DNA of 64,000 bases from Lepus europaeus (Eukaryota > Chordata > Mammalia > Lagomorpha > Leporidae): contig NC_084827.1 in NCBI RefSeq assembly GCF_033115175.1, forward strand, positions 24,918,001-24,982,000, read 5' to 3'. Under the pieces are notes generated by a model. That model ran no database searches. It had not been told where the DNA came from and saw nothing but the letters and a program-made list of their open reading frames with translations. The position numbers and the translations under genes are program-made. This document shows positions 1 through 11,620 of this stretch, piece after piece (the stretch's first letter is position 1; every line of letters starts with the position of its first letter).

Positions 1-171
1 ACCTCCCCTCCAGCTCCCTGTTGACATGCCTGGGAAGGCTTAGGAAAATGTCCTAGGTGCTTGGGACCCTGCACCCACATGTGAGACCTTGATGAATTCC
101 TGGCTTTTGGCTTCTGCCTGGCACAGCCTAGTTGTTGTGGCCATTTGAAGTGTAAACCCATGGATGGAAAA

Positions 172-224
<53 letters not shown>

Positions 225-274
225 TCTCCTCTCTGTCACTGTGCCTTTCAAAATAAATACATAAATTTTTTAAC
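1..274 (+). mobile_element. C-SINE (lagomorph), cut by the window start
   Basis: The plus-strand body 'GCTTGGGACCCTGCACCCAC', a long (CT)n stretch (about 171-218) and an AAATAAATACATAAA tail. The tRNA-like head lies outside the window. Confidence 0.85.
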
Positions 275-805
275 CAATGAATAAATACTATGCTTCATTT
301 AAATCCTCACCTATGCAAACTGAATCTGCAAGCTGTTCTGAATTCAGTTTCCTGTACACTAACCCAGACAATCCTGTACTGACAAGCCCTTTACCGTATG
401 AGGAACTAGAAAAGAAGACTTGAGTGGACTACCATATCTTTTTATTGTTTACTGGAAAGGTGACTTCAAGTATATCCTTAGTTGAAAATTAATGAATATT
501 GGTATTTTAGCAAATGTGAAATAAAACAAAAAGAAATAAACTGTACTAACAGGAAATATCTTGCACACAATTTGAAATGCACTGGCCTCAAGGTTTATCC
601 TTCATTTTTGAAAGACAGCAAGAAAAAAATCAAAAAACAAAAGAAATAAAGAAATGCCTGTGTATATCAGTTTTGCTGAAAGTAAAGTTTTGTCAAACTT
701 TATTTTGTATCTTTTTCAAACCAATGATTAAGAAGGAGATGCCACTATAGTTGTAATGACCTGTGATCATTTCAAAATTTACTGAATATGAGTAAATGGT
801 CATCT

Positions 806-1134
806 TTTTTTTCTAACATTTATTATATGAAAGATAGAGCACAGAGAGACAGAAAGGCACACACAGAGAGAGAATAGAGAGAGATCTTCCATCTTCTATC
901 CATTCACTTCCCCAAATGACCACAACACCAGGGCTAGGTCAAAGTGAAGCCAGGAGCCAGGAGCTCACCACGTGGGTGCAGAGATACAAGTGCTTGGGTC
1001 ATCTTCTGCTAATTTCCCAAGAGCATTAGCAGCTAGCTGAATCAGAAGTAGAGCAGCCAAGACTTAAATCGTTACCTATAGGGGATACCATTGTAGCAAG
1101 CAGCTTGACTCACTAAGCCACAATGCTGGCCCCT
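806..1134 (-). mobile_element. C-SINE
   Basis: Minus-strand copy: T-run and ATTTATTA tail on the left, AGCCAGGAGCCAGGAGC body, head CACAATGCTGGCCCC on the right. Old and diverged. Confidence 0.85.
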
Positions 1135-1274
1135 TATTTGATTGTTATTTATAGTCCTTGCATATATTCCCACTGAACTGTACTCTTTTTACTTTTGGCT
1201 TCTTGAACTCTTTAGTTAGTGGATCATTAGGTTTTTCACTATGATATAAATTCAAAATGTGCTATCTTAAAAAC

Positions 1275-1346
1275 AAGGAAGGAAGGGAGGGAGGGAAGGG
1301 AGGAAAGGAGGGAGGGAAGGAGGAAGGAGAAGAGAAAGAAAAGGGG
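1275..1346 (+). repeat. (GGAA)n/(GGGA)n purine tract
   Basis: About 70 bases of pure purine on the + strand, mostly GGAA and GGGA units, not attached to a SINE. Confidence 0.9.
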
Positions 1347-2239
1347 TGGGAATGAGGGGGGAATGAATATCATTATATTCTTAGAATTGTATCTGTGAAA
1401 AATAAATAAAATAAATAACAGAGAAGTTACCGTTAGAAGTAAAATAGGCTGAAATAGAAAACAGGAAGAGATGTCAATTACCTGTGAGTTAATTGTGGAT
1501 TTTTGGTGCTATTGTCTCTCAGACGTGTAAATAAGCTAAAAACCCAATTTGTTCTTTTACTCCAAAGTTTTCCCATGAAGAAATTAGATTGTATTTCAGC
1601 AGTTAAAGTCCAAGTTAAACCTGGCTCTTTTGTACCTTCTAACTGGTCAGTTGAGACAAAAACTGCCAAAGAATCTTCCCAGAATATAAGAACCATCTAA
1701 TAGTTGGAATGTTCCAACCAATAAGATCTCACTCTGAAAAGAATATGGTTGAGTTTACGTATCAAAATTAGTTTATTGTGTACTTTTGTACAAAAGTAAT
1801 ATAAGATTTTTCTCTGATGTAATTCAATTCAGTCTTTTAAAATAGGTGTATATTATCTATGCAGTTCCCATTGTCTTAATATAATGAACACAGGAAAAGA
1901 CACCAACTAAAATCACATGTTAACTGTCACAGCCCACGTTTGTACTTGAGCAAGTTCTAGGTTTTCTGCACTACACAGTGAAATTTTTAGTCAGTCAATG
2001 TGAATTGACTCTGTGTGGAATTTGTATTGTGGCACCAGATGAGTCTCATGTCACCAGAGATGGTGCCACACCCTTCATCCTTCTTCAACTAGGAAGTTTT
2101 ATTGCCATTCCCCCGGAAAAATAAAAGAAGTAAAGATCCTCTTCATGTTGCCTGCTGTTAGGAGAAATGCAAGAGTTTCCATTCCCCATAAATATTATTC
2201 TTTACCTCCTTCATACCATGATGGTACATGCTGGCTCTA

Positions 2240-2563
2240 CAGTTGGCCCTTTGTATCCATGGCTTCCATGTTTACGGATTCAACCTAGTACAGATAGAAA
2301 ATATTTGAGAAAAAAAATGGGTCTGTAACTGAACATGTAATATTTTTCTTGTCATTATTCCCTAAACAATGCAGTAGAGCACCTATTTATATAGTATTTA
2401 CATTTCATAAGTTACTATACATAATCTAGAAATGATAATAATGACACAGGAGTATTGCATAGGCTATATATAAATACTACATCACTTTGGATAAAATATC
2501 CATTGATTCTGATATTTGTAGGGGGCCTATAGCCCATTCCCTGCAGACACCAAAGAATGACTG
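2240..2563 (+). mobile_element. Tigger/pogo-like nonautonomous DNA transposon
   Basis: The left end is CAGTTGGCCCTTTGTATCC. The internal sequence includes TTCTTGTCATTATTCCCTAA, and the right end is AAAGAATGACTG, a degenerate inverted counterpart of the left end. Length ~325 bp. This is a familiar mammalian MITE; the exact family name is uncertain. Confidence 0.55.
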
Positions 2564-2791
2564 TGAATGCCTAATAAACTGTGACTTCCTCAAGAAAAAA
2601 CATTCTTTTGTTGAACATTATATCATGTGAAACTTTCCAGGGGCAAAAAGATACAAAATATTGTACTTAGTAAATTCAATTATGTATCCTTTTCTAGAAG
2701 ATTTTGATCATATTTTATGTGAGTATAAATGTTACCAGCTCATTAAAAATTTATTTTGGGCTTTATATTAATCCCCAGTATGGATTTATTT

Positions 2792-3118
2792 TATTTTTTT
2801 AACATTTATTTATTGATAGGTAGACTGACATAGAGAGGGGGAAAGAGAGAGAGAGAGAGAGATCCATCTGCCATTTGCTGGTTCATTCCCAAAATAGCTG
2901 CAATGGCCTGAGTTGGGCCAGGCATAATCCAGAAGCCCAGAACTCCATCCACTCTCTCTCTCTTGCACGTGGATGTCAGAGGCCCAAGTAGTTGGGCCAT
3001 CTTGCAACAACAGGGAGCTAGAATGGAAGGGATGCAGCTAAGACTCAAACTGGGACTCTCATATAGGAGGCTGGTATTATATGTAGTGGCTTAACCTGCT
3101 GGCCCACAACACCGCCCT
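2792..3118 (-). mobile_element. C-SINE
   Basis: Minus-strand copy with tail at 2792, a (GA)n stretch, CAGGCATAATCCAGAAGCC body and a diverged head near 3118. Confidence 0.8.
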
Positions 3119-3525
3119 CTACAGAATGCATTTTATAATAAATTCTGCTATGGTACAAAAGTATGCATTATGAGTGGTATGAATTTTTAAATATAATTAT
3201 TTCTACATTATGTCCTCTAATATTTTATTCATTTTTCTAATCATTTTAATTATCCAAGATATCAGACTAGATCTACATTTTCCTACTCATAACATATATA
3301 AACTCATACATTAATATACACAAATACATAGATACTCTTGAATTTTTATTCAACAAATCTTTCTGAGTATTTAATATGTTTCAATGAACCAGGTCAAAGG
3401 ATATATTGATGAAGCCAATATAATTATACACATTGCAAAAGTTATAGACATTTAAATGTAAAATACAAAAACAATATAAAACTCCTAAAAGATAACATAG
3501 AAGAAAATCCAGAATGCCTTGGGCA

Positions 3526-4312
3526 TGGAAATGATTCTTTAGATACAACACCAAGGGAACAACCTATAAAAGAAATAGTTGTTAAGCTGGCCTTCATTAA
3601 ATTAAAAGTTCCTACTCTGTGAAAGAGACTGTCAAGAGTACGAAGACAAGCCACAAACTGGGAGAAAATATTTGCAGAAGAAATATCTAATAAAAGGCTG
3701 TGACTAGGGGCCGGCCAGTGGCGCAGTAGGTTAATCCTCCACCTGCGGCACCGGCATCCCACAAGGGTGCCAGGTTCTAGTACAGGCTGCTCCTCTTCCA
3801 ATCCAGCTCTCTGCTGTGGCCTGGGAAAGCAGTAGAGGATGGCCCAATTGCTTGGGCCCCTGCACTCGCATGGGAGACTGGGAAGAAGCACCTGGCTCCT
3901 GGCTTCAGATTGGCGCAGCTTGATTGTTGCGGCCATCTGGGAAGTGAACCAACAGAAGGAAGACCTTTCTCTATGTCTCTCCCTCTCACTGTCTGTAACT
4001 CTACCTCTCAAATAAATAAAGAAAATCTTTAAAAAAAAAAAAACCCTGTGACTAAAATAAACGAGGAACACTTAATACATGACAATAGGAAAATAAACAA
4101 CCAGATTAAATAGTAGGCAAAAGACTTACACAGATATTTTACCAAAGAAGATATATAGTTTGCAAATAAGTGGATGAAAAAATGGTCAACATCATGTGTC
4201 ATTTGGGAACTGGAAATTAAAATAGCAGTGAGATATCACTATATCTTATTTGAATGATCATAATCCAGAACAATTCCAACTTCAAGTACTGATATGAGCA
4301 CATACAACAACA
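3526..4312 (+). repeat. Left arm of a large inverted duplication (L1 segment plus SINE)
   Basis: This 787-bp segment reappears as reverse complement at 7712-8492 with only scattered differences. It includes L1 ORF2-like sequence on both sides of a SINE at 3707-4045 and the SINE's target-site duplication CTGTGACTA (3698-3706, 4046-4054). The L1 sequence continues beyond this arm on both sides, so this is probably the original copy. Confidence 0.9.
3707..4045 (+). mobile_element. C-SINE inside the L1 fossil (copy A)
   Basis: Full-length: head GGGGCCGGCCAGTGGCGCAG, tail AAATAAATAAAG and poly-A. Flanked by the direct duplication CTGTGACTA at 3698-3706 and 4046-4054. An inverted copy lies at 7978-8315. 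Confidence 0.95.
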
Positions 4313-4637
4313 AGAGCTCTCTCTTTCTCTCTCTCATTCATTGCTGATGGGAATGCCAAATTGTACTGCCAATTTGCAAGACAGTATGACAAATTCTTAC
4401 CAAGATAAACATACTCTTATTGTATGATTCAATAATTGTGCGCTTTTTCATCTACCCAAATGACTTGAAAATGTATAACTGCACAAAAAATTTACTCATA
4501 AATGTTTACAGCAACTTGATTCATAATTGCCAAAGTTTTGAAGCAACCAAGATGTCTTTCAATAAGGGAATGAATAGGTAAACTGTGGTATATCCAGTAA
4601 ATGGAATAGTATTTAGAGCTAAAAGTAACTGAGCTGA

Positions 4638-4874
4638 AGAAGGCCTTTGACACAGCACTTAAGATGCATCTTGCAATTCCCACATCTCATATCATAGTGC
4701 TTGGGTTTGAGTCTTGGCTCCGCTTTCAATTCTAGCTTCCTCCTAATATACAACAGGTAAAGTCTCAAGTACTTGGGCCCCTGTCACCTACATGGGAGAC
4801 TCAGATTGAGTTGCAGGCTCCTGGCTTCCACCTGGCCTAGGTAGACACTTGCAGGATGAACTAAGAGATGGAAT

Positions 4875-4914
<40 letters not shown>

Positions 4915-4942
4915 CTTTAAGAGAATAAATTTTTTTTAAATG
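4638..4942 (+). mobile_element. C-SINE, old copy inside the L1 fossil
   Basis: Diverged plus-strand copy with the core 'GTACTTGGGCCCCTGTCACC', a (CT)n tract and an AATAAATTTTTTTTAAA tail. Confidence 0.8.
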
Positions 4943-5273
4943 AGCCATGAAAAGATGTGGAGAAAAATTTATATTACTGGGTGAGATTCCAACCTTATAA
5001 CATTCTGGAAAAGGCAGAAATACAGAGATAGTAAAAGGATCAATGGTGTCCAAGGGTTAGAGGAAGGGAAGGATGAACAGGTGGAATACAGAGGATTTGG
5101 GAGACAGTGAAACTATTATGTATCAAACTATATATTATGCATAATATTCCTGTGGAATTGAGAAGTCACTCTTTCCTATCAAAAAATCAGAGGGAATGCT
5201 AAACAGGCACAGTGTGAGACTGCCTTAGGTCATCCTCTGACCCTTTCTGCCTCCCTTTCAAAAGTCTTCACAT

Positions 5274-5584
5274 GAAGCCCATGCTGTAGCATAGTAGGCT
5301 AAGCCTCCATACAGGCAACAGTTCATGTCCTGGCTGTCCCTATTCTGATCCAGCTCTCAGCCATGGCCTAGGAAAGCAGTAAAGAATGCCTCAAGTGCTT
5401 GGGCCCCTGCACTTCTATGGGAAACCCAGAAGAAGCTCCTGGGTCCTGGCATCAGATCCGACCAAGTCCAGCTATTGTGGCCATCTGGGGAGTGAACCAG
5501 TGGATGGAGGACTTTTCTCTGTCTCTCCCTCTCTTTCTGTCTGTAACTGCCTTTTAAGTAAATAAATTAAATCTTTTAAAAAAT
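5274..5584 (+). mobile_element. C-SINE
   Basis: Plus strand, full length: TGCTGTAGCATAGTAGGCTA head, CTTGGGCCCCTGCAC core, AAATAAATTAAATC tail. Confidence 0.9.
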
Positions 5585-7711
5585 CCTACACACTCTGGAT
5601 AAAAGCGAGCTATAACATAGAAAAAGACACTTATTTACTATTCCTGATAGATACAGCCAGCTATCCAGCTACATGGAGGTGGATAAGAGGCTCCAGGATA
5701 GGTTGACAGTCACATAAGAAAGGGCTAAGAAAAATTCTTGAACAAACTACCACAATAGGAAATGGAGTAAAAGCAGTGGGTCCTAGAGCAGAAGAGATGC
5801 AAAGTTGTTGATTAAATGAAAATCTTCCTTCTCCCTTCCTTTAGAACCCTTCCTGGTAAAAACCAGAACAGGCAACTGGGACTAGAGGTGGGACTTCCAC
5901 ATGAGAGCACTTCCCAGAGCACTGGAGTTTCCAATATTGTTGCGCACATGAATCATTTATGCTCAATGATGGGCAAACTAGGGAAGCATTCACGTGTAAA
6001 CACATTCTCCACACATTTCTTTTCTCCACACACTTCCATGAGTATACTCTACTTACTACTGTGGTTATTCACATCAGGAAGGTGATGATTTTAAGGATAA
6101 TTAGCTAAGTTTAAGGTAGGGAAAGTTACAATTTCCTAGCATGTTCATAGCACAGTGGGAGTAAATTGTGAACTCTGGTATAAGCATAAGAAATTATTTA
6201 ATTGCCTACATATTTTATGGAGTACAATCAGTTCCATGAGTTTGAAATAATGAGAATGCCACATGGATTCAAAACATGAAGATATCAAATATGGTTTAGA
6301 AGATCTGGGTAAGCTTCAAGCTGAAGGTACTTTTGAAGGCTTGAAAAATAAGCAGAATTTTAATGGGATAAAATCACAAAGGGACTCCAGATGGAGCGGA
6401 GTTGGGAGGGAAGAGGCAGAAGAAAGAGACAAAGGATATGCACAAAAAGTAACAGACAGTGATTTTTGAGATTTGGATGTTTTTAGAAGGAGATGCATAA
6501 TGGGCAGTTGAGAATTTTTATAGGAATATGCACTTGGTCACCTGTGCTGAAGTGAAGAAGAAAATTATCTACAGAGAAGAGAAGAAACATGAAAATAGAA
6601 TTATGGGCTCAAATGGCAAGCTATGGAAGAGGAGAACCATGAAAAGGCAAAGTTGCTGAAGTGATTAAAGGCTGGGTGAAGATCTTATCTATCAGTTTCA
6701 AAACCATGAAGGGGATAGTGGGTAACTCACTTAGGGAAGACAGCATCCTGCCTCGCACTCACGTGCAGCGACTGTGGTCTCTGAGCCTCTCCCCAGAGGT
6801 CCTTTAGCTGGTGTTCAGAGGATCCCTCCTGAAGAAGGGATGCCTGCACAGTGCCAGCCTCTCAACGTTATGGCCCTCACATTTACTCCTGGAGCGTTGG
6901 AGGAACAGATGGCACTGGGTAGAGTCGAACTAAACGAGCAGGTGTATGGTGCGTGCTCGCTCCATCTCTCTCTGTGCCTTCAAATAAATAAACAAATCTT
7001 AAACAAAAAATCAGGATTCAATACCGAAGAGAGATCTATATTGTGTTCAAAGATAACAAAAAGTTGTCTTTGAAAACAGTCTTCAAGCTGCAGTTTTTTG
7101 TAGGAAAGCCTTTGAACAACAAAAAAATATTCTCGTTCTGCGCTCTATAATTTTGGTTAGATTTTTACATTTTTATTAATTATAAACATAGCTCAAAGAT
7201 ATACAAAATAAAGAAGATGGAACTTGATTTATCTTCTAATGGAAGCACTTGTTAATGCATAACGAATTATCTTTACAGATTAAAAATTAAGCAGAAGATT
7301 GCCAGGAACAAAAAAGGATCCTTTGATAAGTAAAAAGAGAAGAAAGCTCTCCTTTAGAAAGAACATTCTATCTGAAGACTATTAAAAGATTTACAGTAAG
7401 GGAGCTGTGCTTAGGAGAGGGATATGTTTAAATTTCCAAAAGTCCATATGGACACGTAAAATTAGAATCATGAAGCAAAACATTCCTTTTTATATAACAT
7501 CAGAAACTTTCACAACAAGCATCCGGGGAAATCTTTTTCGGATGTATCAAGCATTATGCTGGTTGTTTCAGCAATAGTGATACTTGGAGGTTACATGCTC
7601 AGTTTCTTCTCCCACTCATCAGTCAGCAAAATCACTCCTCTTATTCTGTGCAGGAATAAGAAAGGAAGAAATAGCATAGGGAAATAGTTCCTCCACCCTA
7701 TTCTGGAAATC
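5585..7711. other. Intergenic stretch, no supported gene
   Basis: This is most of the spacer between the arms of the inverted duplication. Frames at 5816-6085 and 6263-6469 start with ATG but show no domain, signal or homology I recognise. The purine-rich block 6250-6740 could be an unnamed ancient repeat. Confidence 0.5.
6955..7008 (+). mobile_element. Possible C-SINE tail fragment
   Basis: TCCATCTCTCTCTGTGCC followed by AAATAAATAAACAAATC looks like the 3' end of a C-SINE. The sequence to the left (6770-6950) is not clearly SINE. Confidence 0.45.
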
Positions 7712-8492
7712 TGTTGTTGTATGTGCTCATCAGCACTTGAAGTTGGAATTGTTCTGGATTATGATCATTCAAAAAAGATGTGGTGATATCTTACTGCTAT
7801 TTTAATTTCCAGTTCCCAAATGACACATGATGTTGACCATTTTTTTCATACACTTATTTGCAATCTATATATCTTCTTTGGTAAAATATCTGTGTAAGTC
7901 TTTTGCCTACTATTTAATCTGGTTGTTTATTTTCCTATTGTCATGTATTAAGTGTTCCTCGTTTATTTTAGTCACAGGGTTTTTTTTTTTTAAAGATTTT
8001 GTTTATTTATTTGAGAGGTAGAGTTACAGACAGTGAGAGGGAGAGACATAGAGAAAGGTCTTCCTTCTGTTGGTTCACTTCCCAGATGGCCGCAACAATC
8101 AAGCTGCGCCAATCTGAAGCCAGGAGCCAGGTGCTTCTTCCCAGTCTCCCATGCGAGTGCAGGGGCCCAAGCAATTGGGCCATCCTCTACTGCTTTCCCA
8201 GGCCACAGCAGAGAGCTGGATTGGAAGAGGAGCAGCCTGTACTAGAACCTGGCACCCTTGTGGGATGCCGGTGCCGCAGGTGGAGGATTAACCTATTGCG
8301 CCACTGGCCGGCCCCTAGTCACAGCCTTTTATTAGATACTTCTGCAAATATTTTCTCCCAGTTTGTGGCTTGTCTTCGTACTCTTGACAGTCTCTTTCAC
8401 AGAGTAGGAACTTTTAATTTAATGAAGGCCAGCTTAACAACTATTTCTTTTATAGGTTGTTTCCTTGGTCTGTATCTAAAGAATCACTTCCA
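7712..8492 (-). repeat. Right arm of the inverted duplication
   Basis: Reverse-complement copy of 3526-4312. The SINE (7978-8315) and its target duplication TAGTCACAG (7969-7977, 8316-8324) are in the same place. The L1 match stops at both ends, so this looks like the derived copy, placed 3.4 kb away. A 70-codon accidental frame is identical in the two copies. Confidence 0.9.
7978..8315 (-). mobile_element. C-SINE (copy B, inverted duplicate of 3707-4045)
   Basis: Nearly identical to copy A in reverse orientation and at the same position in the L1 sequence, with the same target duplication (7969-7977, 8316-8324). It arrived by duplication, not by a separate insertion. Confidence 0.95.
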
Positions 8493-8894
8493 GAACACAA
8501 AAACTAAGGGGGAAAAATCTGCTCCTCTCACACCTGTCTCCAGGGTGACCAGATGTTCTGATTTACTGGAGCAATCACATTTTACGCTAACTGTGATCAT
8601 TACTATTGCAGCTTCTAATCCTCAAAACTGTTCCAAGACAGACAATGAATTACATGGATACCTGTAGTAATTTCCCTGTGTGAATCCAGGAGATGCATAA
8701 TACTGGCAGTAGAAGATTTATAATACTTTCTACTTAGCCTGCAAAATAGAGGAATAGGAAACTTAAAAAATAAAATAAAATCAACCATGAAATAAAATTA
8801 TTGATTTTGATTTATCAAATAGATATATTAATTCATTAAGCTGATTCTTTAATACATGTATGAACGTTTAAAATAGTTAAAAATAAGAATTTTA

Positions 8895-9182
8895 CGGCAC
8901 ACCGGGTTCTAGTCCCGGTCGGGGCACCGATCCTGTCCCGGTTGCCCCTCTTCCAGGCCAGCTCTCTGCTGTGGCCAGGGAGTGCAGTGGAGGATGGCCC
9001 AAGTCCTTGGGCCCTGCACCCCATGGGAGACCAGGATAAGCACCTGGCTCCTGCCATCGGAACAGCGCGGTGCGCCGGCCACAGCGCGCTACCGCGGCGG
9101 CCATTGGAGGGTGAACCAACGGCAAAAGGAAGACCTTTCTCTCTGTCTCTCTCTCACTGTCCACTCTGCCTGTCAAAAAAAA
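8895..9182 (+). mobile_element. C-SINE, 5'-truncated but with target duplication
   Basis: Starts at CGGCACACCGGGTTC (box B region) and lacks the head. The direct duplication AAGAATTTTA at 8885-8894 and 9183-9192 shows that the truncation happened on insertion. Type with '..CTGCCTGTCAAAA' tail. Confidence 0.9.
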
Positions 9183-9260
9183 AAGAATTTTAATTTTTAT
9201 TGCTTGTAATATTTGAATTACCTTATTGTTCTCCCTCATTCTTTTTATTGTATTTGTATA

Positions 9261-9597
9261 TCTATTTATTTACTTTTATTTGAAAGGCAGAGCAACAGAG
9301 AGACATGCAGGCAGACATACAGACAGACAAAAAGAGACCTTCCATCCATTTTTTGCTCCAAAATTGCCCACAAGATCTAGGGCTGGGCAAGGTCAAAGCC
9401 AGGAGCCTAAAACTCACTCCAAGTCTCCCACGTGGATAGCAGAGGTCCAAGCACGTAAGCCATCGCCTCCTGCCTCCCCGGGTGCAAATTAGCAGGAAGC
9501 TGGAATCTGAACTAGAGCGAGTACTTAAACCCAGACATTCTGGTATGAGATTAGCACATCCCATGCAGCTTCTTAACAACTAGACAAAACACCTATT
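9261..9597 (-). mobile_element. C-SINE, old
   Basis: Minus strand: TTATTTGAAAGGCAGAGC at the left, GCCAGGAGCCTAAAACTC body, diverged head near 9590. Confidence 0.8.
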
Positions 9598-9661
9598 CCT
9601 GGTATTTTAAAATTTAATTGAAGAATTGTTAGCCATCAAAATAAACCAATATGTACTTTTC

Positions 9662-9957
9662 TTTTTTAAAAGATCTATTTAGTTATTTGAAAGGTGGAGT
9701 AATAGAGAGGCAGAGAGAGGTCTTCCATCTGTGCAATAGCGGGAGCTGGGCTGATCGGAAGCCAGAAGCCAGGAGCTTCTTCTGGGTCTCCCACATGGGT
9801 GCAGGGGCCCAAGGACTTGGGCCATCTTATACTGCTTCCCCAGGCCATAGCGAAGAGCTGGATTGAAATTTCAGCAGCCGGGTCTCAAATGGGCACCCAT
9901 ATGGGATGCCAGCACTGCAGGCGGCAGTTTTACCATCTATGCCATAGCACCGGCCCC
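9662..9957 (-). mobile_element. C-SINE
   Basis: Minus strand: AAAGATCTATTTAGTTATT tail side, GGGGCCCAAGGACTTGGGCC core, head CCATAGCACCGGCCCC. Confidence 0.9.
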
Positions 9958-10929
9958 ACCAATGTTTACCTTTTCACCATTTCTATTCACAAGAGGAAAG
10001 CCTTAAGATAATCTTCAGTCTGAGTTAATGAGTACACCGAAATATTCCACTTATTTCTGGGTAAATATTAAGGTCCACAGAAAATACACCACAATTTGTT
10101 TCCTGGATTAATAAGTTCTAATGCCATTTAAACATTTTAGTAGATTTTATAACATTTCTTTACTTGAAATGAATGAGAAACAAATAACATGGAAAATGCC
10201 TAAACGGATCCTAGGCTCATTAGTCAGGGAGCAACAAGAAAGGGGGTGCTGGGTCCAGGAAGACCAGTGAAGCCTGCACTTCAGGGAATGTATAGTGTAG
10301 AGGACAATGCTGTATAATGCATTACATTTCAAACTAACATTGAGATTTAAAATGGGCAATAGTTAAAAATGCAAGCAAAGGAGTGATTGCAGCTTAATTA
10401 AATTACAGCAGATGATATACTTATTTGATTTTTTAAGTACCCAAAGAAAAGAAATTCCTATTTTTACTTTATAATGAATTCATGTTCCAAAAAATGTATT
10501 CAGAAAAAAAAATCACATTGGAATTGAAGTCAAAGAGAGACCCAGCTTAAAATGCAAGACAATTCTTTGTAGGAAAATACATTTGATGAAAGAAAACAGG
10601 AGGCAGAAATTAATATCAATGGAAAATTAAGAAAAAATTCAACAAAAGTTTTGATTATTGCCTTTCAAAGAGTTATATCTTTCAAAAGATCTTTAAAAAT
10701 AAACTTGCTGACAGAGTAGAAAGCTGAAAACATTGACTGAACAGGAGTTATGAAAACAATTTTTTCTGTATTGCCTTTAACAAGAAAATTAAAGGGAAAT
10801 GCACAATTAAGAGACAATTTACGTAGGCTGTGAGGGGGACAAAGAAAGGAAGATAACTGAGGGCGAATCCTTCAAGGGAAATGGCACTACTTGAACACTA
10901 CTGAGTCTATTGACGGGGAGTTAAGTCTG
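9958..10929. other. AT-rich intergenic DNA, nothing recognised
   Basis: Non-repetitive, A-rich, no open frame above about 70 codons. Confidence 0.6.
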
Positions 10930-11235
10930 GTAAACATGGATGTCCTCCTTTGCATTACTGCATTGCTTCCCATAAGACTCCCTGTCATACCCGTCCTGCA
11001 CCAATTGAACTGCAACCACAGTGTCCTCTTACTAGCTTCAGTCAGAGCATGCTACTCCTCTCCTCAAAGCTCTTAAATGGCTCCCCCTTTCCTTCAAGAT
11101 CCTTAGGATCCCCTCCCAGCCCACTTTTGACTGCCTTTCCTACCCCTCCTCCCTGGATCACTGTCTAGTCATGCCATCGCCCACCAAGTTCCTGCAACAA
11201 ACCAGCCTGTGCCTCCCTCCAGCACAGCATTTCTC
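10930..11235. mobile_element. L2-like LINE fossil
   Basis: The C-rich, stop-laden text around CTCTTAAATGGCTCCCCCTT and CTTCAAGATCCTTAGGATCC resembles L2 3' sequence. Short open frames here have no protein similarity I recognise. Confidence 0.4.
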
Positions 11236-11303
11236 AAACGGCTGCCAAGACCCTTTCAAGGAATCTATAAGGTCAACACAAAACAATGAAAAAACTTCTT
11301 TTA

Positions 11304-11620
11304 GCCAGCACCGCAGCTCACTAGGCTAATCCTCCGCCTTGCGGTGCCGGCACACCGGGTTCTAGTCCCGGTCGGGGCGCCGGATTCTATCCCGGTTGCC
11401 CCTTTCCCAGGCCAGCTCTCGGCTGTGGCCCGAGAGCGCAGTGGAGGTTGGGCCCTGCACCCCATGGGAGACCAGGAGAAGCACCTGGCTCCTGGCTTCT
11501 GATCAGCACAGTGCGCCAGCTGCAGCGGCCATTGAGGGGTGAACCAACGGAAAAGGAAGACCTTTCTCTCTGCCTCTCTCTCTCACTGTCCACTCTGCCT
11601 GTCAAAAAGAAAAAAAAAAA
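11304..11620 (+). mobile_element. C-SINE abutting the AHSA1 pseudogene
   Basis: Plus strand, head GCCAGCACCGCAGCTCACTA, box B GGGTTCTAGTCCCGGTCGG, tail GTCAAAAAG then A10. The pseudogene starts at the next base. Confidence 0.93.

Larger units (their letters stand above)
275..2239. other. Intergenic, no gene seen (apart from the SINE at 806-1134)
   Basis: AT-rich sequence with a purine tract at 1275-1346. Short open frames near 1478-1700 overlap on both strands and resemble no protein I know. Confidence 0.6.
3430..5170 (+). mobile_element. L1 fossil, ORF2 C-terminal part to 3' region, with two nested SINEs
   Basis: The sequence reads as a decayed L1 ORF2 end (the segment encoding '..DKPQTGRKYLQ..' and following) and 3' region, with stops in every frame. 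SINEs at 3707-4045 and 4638-4942 interrupt it. The plus orientation follows from the direction of the ORF2-like reading. Boundaries are approximate. Confidence 0.7.

Noticed and set aside
3442-4071. 209-codon minus-strand open frame, and its 222-codon relative at 7999-8667
   Set aside because: Both read through the antisense side of the duplicated C-SINE and L1 fossil. The shared peptide comes from the DNA duplication, not from coding selection.
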